Shown here: piece after piece, positions 59,201 to 64,000 of the stretch
Layout: every line of letters starts with the position of its first letter
Numbering within the stretch: the stretch's first letter is position 1
From: Ianthella basta
Taxonomy: Eukaryota > Porifera > Demospongiae > Verongiida > Ianthellidae
Reading direction: 5' to 3'
Assembly (NCBI GenBank): GCA_964019415.1
Contig: OZ025873.1
Span: forward strand, 2,854,982-2,918,981
DNA length: 64,000 bases
Made by a program: the position numbers and the translations under genes
Notes under the pieces: generated by a model
Database searches by the model: none
What the model saw: the letters and a program-made list of their open reading frames with translations, nothing else
Told to the model about the DNA's origin: nothing

Positions 59201-62200
59201 CACACTGACACTCAGGTTCACCGAAGCTGTCAATGCCTCCTCCATCCAACTGAGTGAGGCTCAGCTCCAGTCCACTCGCGATGTGGCTTCCAATGCGACA
59301 GTGCTTCGCTTCAGTGGTGATGTCTCCCTACTGGACACACAGACTGTTCAGATTGCTTTGTCGCTGGAAAATGTGAACTTCCTCAAGAACTCTGACACCA
59401 TTGCTACCAACTCAAGCAATGTCTACCTTGCTTTTAATGAGAGCTTTGTGGTCGATTACTTTGAAAACCAGATTGTTCCAGCCCCCACTTCTGTAGCCAT
59501 CCCTGCTACTGTTTTCCGACCTGACACCACCTCATCCGTGTTTCTGGATTTCACTCTGGATCTAGAAGTAGGAATTCTTTCAGTCATCTTTGATGAGGTG
59601 ATTAATGGCTCCACCATCAGTGTTGAATCATTTGCACTGCAGAACAGTGCTGTGGTAGACTCACCCCTGGACTACTTCACCCTGTCTAATGGCAGCACTT
59701 TTACGCTTACCAATGACAGTGTGCTGGAGATAACACTCTCTGAAGATGACCTCAATGGTGTCAAAGGTGTGAATGGAGTGGGTTTTGCCAACACAACATT
59801 CATTCGTGGCTTTGATGGTGCCTTGCAAGATCAATTTGGCAATCAGTTTGCAGAGCAATCCTTCCTGGTTCAGACCATCATCCAGGATACCAACAGACCA
59901 GAACTGACTCGTTTCACCTTTGATCTTGACAGTGGTCAGCTGCTGCTCACTTTCAATGAGACAGTGGATGCTGCCAGCCTCGATCCATCACAGGTTACCC
60001 TGAGGAGTGCTGGTCCACCTCCAGTCACCTACGTGCTCACATCTGAGACAATTGGTGTGATGCCCAATACTCCAGTATTGACCATACTCCTTAGTCCTTT
60101 TGATGAAACACAGCTTAGAGCAATGCCCGACCTGGCTGTGGACATATCCACCACTATCTTAGAGCTGACAGCGGATGCCCTAACTGACCCAGCAGGCAAC
60201 CCTGTCATCCCTGTCAGTGGGCTGATGGCTAATGATGTCTTCATGGACCTGAGTCGTCCAGAAGTGAGCTCATTTACTCTTGACCTCAACACGTACACCC
60301 TCATCCTGTCCTTCACCAAAGTGATTGACATCACCACATTCAGCCCACAGCTCCTGACTTTGCAGAGCAGCAGAAATGACTCTGAAAGAGCATTGACCCT
60401 CTCTGGAGGCTCTTATGATATGAGTATGAATGCTCGAATCCTCACTATTGAACTGACACCTGAAGATATCCTCTTGTTGCAGGCTGATACCGTGCTAGGT
60501 ACATCTGTGAACACAACCTACCTCTCCATAATTGGAGAGCGCATCATTGATCTCAATGGTTTCAATGCATCAGAAGTCCCACCAACAAATGCTCTTCGTG
60601 CCAGCATGGTCATCCAGGATACCACTCCACCACGCATCAGATCATTCAACATCAACCTGCTGAACAATACCTTGACATTGCTCTTCAGTGAGCCTATTAT
60701 GAACTCCACTGTGAATGTCACATTTTTGGTGCTGCAAAACGATCAGTCTAACCCAACACAGAACTTCACCCTCTCAGGGGGATCTTTCATGTCCACATCA
60801 CCATCTCAAATTGTCATTGACCTTGAAGCAGTAGATGTAATGGAGATCAACTTCATCACAGATCTGTGCTTCAACAGGGACTCCTGCTACCTCACCGCTC
60901 TGGAGGGTCTGGTGACTGACAATGTTAACCTTGTGTATGAGACTATCCCTGGTGATTCAGATGTGATTCAAGTGGATGTATACAGGCGTGATGAGATTCC
61001 ACCAGAGCTGGTTCAGTTCCTGTCTCTCAACTTAAACACCGGTGAGCTTGTGCTAAATTTCTCTGAGCCACTCAGCTTGTCATCCATTAGAGTGACAGAG
61101 TTGAAACTGCAGTCATGGTACAATGATCAACTCAGCGGTTACACTGAGTACACCCTCACATCTGCTGACATCTTCTTGGATGGCACTGTCCTCACTCTGA
61201 CACTCACACGTGATGATCTGGATGCCATCAAACAGAGAAGCAGTCTCTGCACAATCAACCCCATCACCTGCTGGGTCTCATTCACAGCTGCATTTGCAGA
61301 GGACATCACTAACAATGATGTCATACCATTCACGTCTACCTTTGACATGCGCTTCAGTGCCCTCCAGGTACCAGCTGACAGCACTGGTCCAACCCTGATA
61401 GATCTCTTTGTGGACCTTGACAACATGATGGTCACACTTGAATTCAGTGAGGCTGTTGATCCAAACACTTTCACTGCCACTGCCCTTACCTTCAGCAGGG
61501 GAATCAACTCCACTGTTACTTACACACTGCAGAGTGCAGTAAGACTCACAAACAACAACTCCCCATTGTTGCAGTTGCAGCTTACTGAAGAAGCTGTGGA
61601 TCAGCTGAAATTCCTTGGCATAGGTTTGTCACGAAACAACACTGCAGTCATCTTCACACGTGACTTGGTGAGTGACATTGGAGGAGTGAGTGTGGTGGAG
61701 GAGATCTTCGGCATCCTCGCCACCACTGTAGCTGATGACATGATCTCACCCACGGTAGAGCAATTCCTCCAGTTGGATCTCAATGTGCACACCATCACTG
61801 TAAGATTCTCTGAACCATTGGAACTGCCATCAATCATCTTCAGTGGGTTTTCAATCCATTCTGAATCAGATCCTTCTGCTGGAGTTGAATGGCAACTCAG
61901 TAATGGCTCGGTGTCGCTCTCACCAAGTGACCCAACAGTGCTGATCTTTGCACTGACAAGGAGTGATGTCTCTTTCCTGAGGACTACACCTGGCATTGCC
62001 ACTTCAACGCTTGACACCTTCCTCACTACCACTGCTGGATCTGCAAGGGATCTTACGGGCGATTTCCTCTTAACATCTTCTGCCCTTCAGCTTCAAGACC
62101 TTGTGGCAGACACAACAAGGCCCAACCTGGAGTCTTTCAATCTCGACCTTGACACTGGACTGCTCAATTTGACTTTTGATGATGTTGTAGCTGTGAACAC

Positions 62201-64000
62201 ACTGCGTAGCAGTAGCCTCTTGCTTCGTAATGACTCAGATGTGCTTTTCAGTATGGACTCGTATGCCCTCACAGCCACTAGTGCACCCATTACCACGGAT
62301 GACTACTCCATCTCCATCCAACTCTCAGAGATGGACTTGAATGCAGTGAAAGTCAGGTCTGGACTGGCAAACAGTGTGAACAGCACATACCTCCAGATTG
62401 CAAATGATGCCATCCAAGATGTGGGTGGCGAGTTTGTCTTGCCAGCCATCCTCAAGGCATCCAGCCTAATTGAGGATACCACTCCACCTGCCATCCGAAC
62501 ATTTAGTGTGGACCTTAATGCAGGTGAGCTCATCCTCGCCTTTGAGGAGGTTGTAGACCTCACTAGGCTGAATCTGACCTCTCTCACCCTCCGAAGCCAG
62601 CCTGACAATGAAAGCTTGTCATTCACTCTCACTGGGGGTTCCATCTTTCCCAACACTACTGGGTCTCAGGTGGCAGTGCGACTCCTAACTGACGACCTCA
62701 ATACCATCACACGGCTGTTGGAACTGGCTACAGAGCCAAGCAACAGTTACCTCTCCGCAGATGTAGCATTTGTGGCTGATGTGAGTGGCAACTTGGCGGC
62801 AGTGATTGAACCTGATGAAGCCATTGGTGCCTCTGTCTTCAACGAAGACATGACTCCTCCAGTACTCGTGGGTTCTACCCTGGACCTCAACAATGGCCTC
62901 CTTGTTCTATCCTTCTCCGAAACTGTCAATTCCAGCTCCCTCAATGCAAGTGGGATCCTCTTCCAAGACAACCGCCTTGTGCCTCAGGCAATGGTCCTCC
63001 TGTCTGATGGCAATGTGACAACCACATCACAGGTCGAAGGGGATCATGTAATTTATGTCCAGCTTACTGAAGGTGACTTGAACAATCTGAAAATGGAGCT
63101 AGACCTAGCCACCATGCCCTCCAACACCTTTGTAAGTCTCCTAGATGGAGCAGTGGCTGATGCAAGCTCAGTACTCATTGTGAATAGTCCCATAGTGAGT
63201 GCAGACCCGGTTCTTCCTGATACCACCAAGCCTATTGTGAGGGAATTTATACTCAACTTGACTGAGAGCACACTGGCACTATCCTTCTCTGAGACTGTAC
63301 TTGCATCTACACTTGATGTAACTGGGATAACAGTGTTATTCAGTACTGGTGACAACTACACCCTGACTCCTGGCTCGCTACCTGTGAATACCGTGTCACC
63401 AGTTGTTACTGTCAACCTATCTGAGGTAGATTCAAATGCCATTAAATCTGCATTCTTTGAAGACAGCACAATTGACCTTTTTGATGGATCTATCAATGAT
63501 ACTTCCAATCTTCCATCAGAGATGGCGCTCAACATCAGTGGTGTTGTGATAGAGGATACTATTTCTCCTGAGCTGGTTTGCTACAGCCTTGACATCAACG
63601 ATGGCACCCTTACACTCACCTTCAGCTCTCCAGTCAACCCACTTACACTGGATGTCTCAGGCATATCCATTTTGTCTTCTGATGCAAACATGTCAGTAGC
63701 ACTCACCCTACGCAATACCTCCACCAACAGCAGTAGAGGCACCACAATTGTGCTTGACATCAGTGCAGACGACCTCAATGCTTTGAAGTTGGACACAGAG
63801 GTGATCAACCTTGGCAATCAGACATGCCTTACCTTTGCTGACTCTACCATTCAGAGTACAAGTGGCAGGTACATTGTGGTATCAACTGACCACATGCAGT
63901 GCTTCGTTCCTTGTGAGTTCACACCAGACACCTCGCCACCAGAGCTGGTGACTTTCACCGTGTCTCTCACTGGAGAGGGGCTCCCACTTGTGTTGACTTT
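1..64000 (+). CDS. Giant Ig-like (Big_5/SwmB-type) tandem-repeat protein, internal part of one gene, both ends missing
   Basis: The coding sequence joins 1-32224, 32324-33142, 33640-52850, 52994-53215, 53327-57820 and 58172-64000. Base 1 is the third base of a codon; 20,932 full codons follow without a stop. The product is about 170 tandem modules averaging 124 residues, each with PxLxxFxLDLNxG, LxLxFSExVN, ITLQ, YTLTGG, DLNxIK, LATSxNTYLS and GAVxDxxGNPV, linked by a PDTTPP-like stretch. The terminal TYLS...D..GNPV part and the FSExVN strand match the layout of bacterial SbsA Ig-like (Big_5) and SwmB-type domains; this is pattern recognition, not a profile search. NxS/T sequons occur in nearly every module and cysteines come mostly in pairs, so a secreted or surface location is likely. 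No signal peptide, membrane span or catalytic domain is visible. Modules form a 23-module higher-order repeat. A structural or adhesive rod is an inference; the true function is unknown. Confidence 0.93.
107..8665 (+). repeat. 23-module higher-order repeat, block 1
   Basis: Modules 1-23, 2,853 codons, no intron. The start (VPQLDSF) is an arbitrary choice of phase. Cys pairs, given by codon start: position 1 at 344/362, position 12 at 4484/4508 (spacing x7), position 13 at 4856/4874, position 23 at 8537/8555. The long-hairpin module 9 starts at 3122. The position-16 motif (DDPLGVDVLAITD) is at about 6020-6062. Position 21 is a shortened module. Position 15 has its own cysteine pair (PNCSD and TPCLS), shared only with block 2. 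Positions 4 and 16 have FND and FDD in place of FSE. Confidence 0.92.
7604..7933 (+). repeat. Module 21, shortened (110 residues)
   Basis: About 14 residues shorter than average. The first hairpin is cut (DITRVFLTFDE lacks the usual NxG turn), and the helix region reads DFAGIGTLGNAQSL, without the IK and LATS elements. It still ends FDFFGNPVQPI, so the fold probably persists. The equivalent module 44 (about 16180 onward) has the related DFDNIGT, so part of this change is ancestral to position 21. Confidence 0.8.
8666..17266 (+). repeat. 23-module higher-order repeat, block 2
   Basis: Modules 24-46, 2,867 codons, the longest block, no intron. Cys pairs at 8939/8957 (position 1), 13085/13109 (position 12, spacing x7), 13451/13469 (13) and 17144/17162 (23). 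The long-hairpin module 9 starts at 11729. The position-16 motif (DDTNGLDVLAITDG) is at about 14611-14653. Position 15 has cysteines in SGCDV and VTCLP as in block 1. Positions 4 and 16 read FDDVID and FSDVVD. Module 29 (position 6) has an additional pair, FCLIS and GVCLN. Confidence 0.92.
17267..25777 (+). repeat. 23-module higher-order repeat, block 3
   Basis: Modules 47-69, 2,837 codons, no intron. Cys pairs at 17510/17528 (position 1), 21602/21620 (12), 21974/21992 (13) and 25649/25667 (23), all x5. The long-hairpin module 9 starts at 20225 and has the longest hairpin insert of the series (SDPSASPPYK). The position-16 motif (DDYQGVDVIAITNG) is at about 23149-23190. Position 8 has gained an out-of-register Cys pair at 20093/20111. 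Positions 4 and 16 read FDDVMD and FSDVVD. Confidence 0.92.
19850..20224 (+). repeat. Module 54 with an out-of-register Cys-x5-Cys pair
   Basis: Position 8 of block 3. It carries SLCKTLAQCFIA at 20087-20122, the same spacing and same place after the helix as the cysteine pairs of positions 1, 12, 13 and 23, though no other position-8 module has it there. The end of the module is also unusual (DLPNPDPNGLIGDDS instead of D..GNPV). Confidence 0.8.
32225..32323 (+). other. Intron 1 (99 bp, phase 0)
   Basis: Starts GTGAGT and ends in a pyrimidine-rich stretch followed by CAG. It contains in-frame stops and is much richer in A and T than the exons. Removing it joins ...YTLQDK to QSIRTQMYMLTGG, giving a normal module 87. 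It sits in the loop between the ITLQ strand and the YTLTGG strand. Confidence 0.92.
32324..33142 (+). CDS. Exon 2 of the window (273 codons)
   Basis: Encodes the rest of module 87 (YMLTGG, DVDALK, DTTFLSL), all of module 88 and the first two thirds of module 89, ending ...RTVMIM. Both junctions are phase 0. The acceptor is a pyrimidine tract plus CAG|C and the donor ATG|GTGAGT. The modules are of ordinary length and sequence and occupy positions 18-20 of the fourth 23-module block. Confidence 0.92.
33143..33639 (+). other. Intron 2 (497 bp, phase 0)
   Basis: GTGAGT donor; the acceptor is a run of C and T followed by ACAG at 33639. The sequence is AT-rich with stops in all forward frames. Joining RTVMIM to IAEMDLRMIK restores the strand-helix passage that every module has. 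I see no coding sequence or recognisable transposon in it. A 9-base inverted repeat with a 6-base loop (33342-33365) is the only structure noticed. The exon 3 frame stays open upstream to 33565, but those residues do not resemble a module. Confidence 0.9.
33640..52850 (+). CDS. Exon 3 of the window, 19.2 kb uninterrupted
   Basis: 6,403 codons plus two bases with no stop. It encodes the end of module 89 (IAEMDLRMIK onward), modules 90-140 and the start of module 141. It carries the last part of repeat block 4, all of blocks 5 and 6 and the beginning of block 7. It begins in phase 0 and ends ACAAG|GTGAG in phase 2. Odd members are module 93 (long hairpin insertion), module 111 (short), module 122 (four cysteines) and module 135 (long helical insertion), described separately. 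Confidence 0.93.
34900..35337 (+). repeat. Module 93, longest module, with hairpin insertion
   Basis: 146 residues. The usual YTLTGG hairpin is replaced at about 35050-35170 by a longer segment that includes VCIRRTRTEPDGT and TTTEVYLGASD, basic at its start in an otherwise acidic protein. The normal Cys pair follows at 35221/35239. The extra cysteine (about 35056) makes an odd number in this module. Confidence 0.82.
41668..42003 (+). repeat. Module 111, short and divergent (112 residues)
   Basis: The first half is normal (FTLDMDAAILEVTFSEVV). The middle lacks YTLTGG, and the helix region is LYDLQTILSTEEEQN rather than DLNxIK...LATS. It ends with MDFSNTLSLP, only loosely like D..GNPV. Position 19 of block 5. 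Confidence 0.75.
45748..46098 (+). repeat. Module 122 with four cysteines
   Basis: Position 7 of block 6. Cysteines occur in VPCGSG, GVCADICLA and SDCIPD. The CxxxC replaces the LATSxNTYLS passage, so the local structure after the helix differs from the CxxxxxC modules. Other position-7 modules lack these cysteines, except that module 169, one position later in block 8, is also four-cysteine. Confidence 0.78.
50482..50871 (+). repeat. Module 135 with long charged helix insertion
   Basis: Position 20 of block 6. Residues coded by 50680-50772 (ITDKIVEVIDAINAAL, then ETVGDFLERLRRAL) replace the usual DLNxIK...LATS stretch with a helix-like run of about 31 residues, roughly 13 longer than normal. 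Hydrophobic residues recur every three to four positions, which suggests an amphipathic helix. The flanking strands (FISV and ISFAAGGVTDMADN) are normal. Confidence 0.78.
52851..52993 (+). other. Intron 3 (143 bp, phase 2)
   Basis: GTGAGA donor and CCCAG acceptor. Splicing makes AG|G (Arg) and joins ...LNGGTR to YTLSGGE, so the YTLTGG strand of module 141 follows its ITLQ-type strand as in every other module. Reading through the donor hits TAA/TAG-rich AT sequence. Confidence 0.92.
52994..53215 (+). CDS. Exon 4 of the window (222 bp)
   Basis: Encodes the second half of module 141: YTLSGG, DVIAIR in the helix position, SIATVQSDTFLVL, GAVADFSDNPL, ending ...GIMAE. Both ends are phase 2. It is the only small exon here and covers exactly the C-terminal half of one module, from the second hairpin to the linker. 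Confidence 0.9.
53216..53326 (+). other. Intron 4 (111 bp, phase 2)
   Basis: GTATGT donor and a long CT-rich tract ending CAACAG. The junction codon AG|T gives Ser and joins GIMAE to VVTDISPASLIGF, a normal inter-module linker. Without splicing the frame stops shortly after the donor. Confidence 0.92.
53327..57820 (+). CDS. Exon 5 of the window (4,494 bp)
   Basis: 1,497 full codons plus split codons at each end. It encodes the linker, modules 142-153 and the first part of module 154, that is positions 4-16 of repeat block 7. Cys pairs are at 56478/56496 (position 12) and 56838/56856 (position 13); the lengthened hairpin module is at 55134. It ends CATAG|GTAAGT in phase 2. Confidence 0.93.
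57821..58171 (+). other. Intron 5 (351 bp, phase 2)
   Basis: GTAAGT donor; acceptor is a C/T tract ending TTAG. Removing it joins ...IVLQSTVHR to SNGTWARLTGTS and restores module 154 in the same loop as introns 1 and 3. It is AT-rich with many stops; no gene, repeat family or RNA structure was recognised. Confidence 0.9.
58172..64000 (+). CDS. Exon 6 of the window (3' partial, open to the window end)
   Basis: Translating from 58173 shows no stop to base 64000: 1,942 codons plus two bases. It encodes the end of module 154 (with DDFFGKDNEAITDG), modules 155-169 and the start of module 170. It completes repeat block 7 and begins block 8. No start-like Met is needed because the exon continues module 154 across intron 5. 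The gene runs on past the window: the last residues read VSLTGEGLPLVLTF, the lengthened first hairpin of a position-9 module. Confidence 0.93.
60999..64000 (+). repeat. 23-module higher-order repeat, block 8 (first nine modules)
   Basis: Modules 162-170, cut by the window end. Position 1 has the Cys pair at 61248/61269, here with spacing x6. Position 3 reads FSEPLE and position 4 FDDVVA, as expected. Module 168 (position 7) is short, and module 169 (position 8) has four cysteines (VCYSL, QTCLTF, MQCFVPC). Position 9 begins at 63936 and shows the lengthened hairpin (SLTGEGLP) before the window ends, so the register holds to the last base. Confidence 0.9.
63228..63563 (+). repeat. Module 168, short (112 residues)
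   Basis: Position 7 of block 8. The first hairpin and DSNAIK helix are present, but the LATSxNTYLS passage is shortened to AFFEDSTIDLFDGS and the module ends NDTSNLPSEM. The reading frame is intact, so this is a natural variant rather than a break. Confidence 0.75.

Larger units (their letters stand above)
51994..60998 (+). repeat. 23-module higher-order repeat, block 7 (contains introns 3-5)
   Basis: Modules 139-161, 2,800 codons after removing 605 bp of intron; the shortest block. Cys pairs at 52225/52243 (position 1), 56478/56496 (12), 56838/56856 (13) and 60867/60885 (23). The long-hairpin module 9 starts at 55134. The position-16 motif (DDFFGKDNEAITDG) is at about 58336-58379. Positions 4 and 16 read FNDVVL and FSDVVD. 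Introns fall in position 3, at the 3/4 linker and in position 16. Confidence 0.92.

Noticed and set aside
1..64000. Prokaryotic origin or bacterial contamination because of the Big_5-like repeats
   Set aside because: Five introns with canonical GT-AG ends and pyrimidine tracts are needed to keep the repeat intact, CpG is depleted, and there are no ribosome binding sites or operon-like neighbours.
1..64000. Cadherin, FN3, Calx-beta or HYR repeats
   Set aside because: The DxNDNxP and LDRE motifs of cadherins, the Trp and Tyr core of FN3, and the DxDxxE pattern of Calx-beta are absent; the TYLS..D..GNPV ending fits Big_5/SwmB-type Ig-like domains better.

Overview
The whole window lies inside one eukaryotic protein-coding gene on the + strand, and neither end of the gene is present. 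About 62.8 of the 64 kb is coding. Six exons, 1-32224, 32324-33142, 33640-52850, 52994-53215, 53327-57820 and 58172-64000, are separated by five short GT-AG introns (99, 497, 143, 111 and 351 bp). Spliced together they give one open frame of about 20,930 codons. No start codon, stop codon, signal peptide, membrane segment, promoter or polyadenylation signal was found. There is no RNA gene, mobile element or second gene that I can support.

The protein is a tandem array of about 170 modules of roughly 124 residues each. A module reads PxLxxFxLDLNxG / LxLxFSExVN / ITLQ / YTLTGG / DLNxIK / LATSxNTYLS / GAVxDxxGNPV / PDTT. This resembles the bacterial-type Ig-like surface domains (SbsA Ig-like/Big_5, SwmB-type) with a short inserted helix. 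The many N-glycosylation sequons, the paired cysteines and the acidic, Ser/Thr/Asn-rich composition suggest a secreted or cell-surface rod. No function can be assigned from the sequence.

The main discovery is a second level of order. Modules are not interchangeable: a block of 23 distinct modules (about 2,850 residues, about 8.5 kb of coding sequence) is itself repeated in tandem without slipping register. The window holds seven complete blocks (starting at 107, 8666, 17267, 25778, 34900, 43462 and 51994) and the first nine modules of an eighth (60999 onward). Within each block, modules 1, 12, 13 and 23 carry a Cys-x5-Cys pair, module 9 has a lengthened first hairpin, modules 4 and 16 replace the FSE motif by F[S/D/N]D, and module 16 usually carries a DDYxGxDVxAITDG motif. 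Modules 23-1-2-3-4 also resemble modules 12-13-14-15-16, so the 23-mer itself probably arose from an older 12-module block.

The organism is a eukaryote with compact spliceosomal introns and CpG-depleted DNA, most plausibly an invertebrate metazoan. A sponge is my best guess, with low confidence. The exons of more than 32.2 kb and 19.2 kb are extraordinarily long. All five introns fall in repeat blocks 4 and 7, at positions not shared between blocks.
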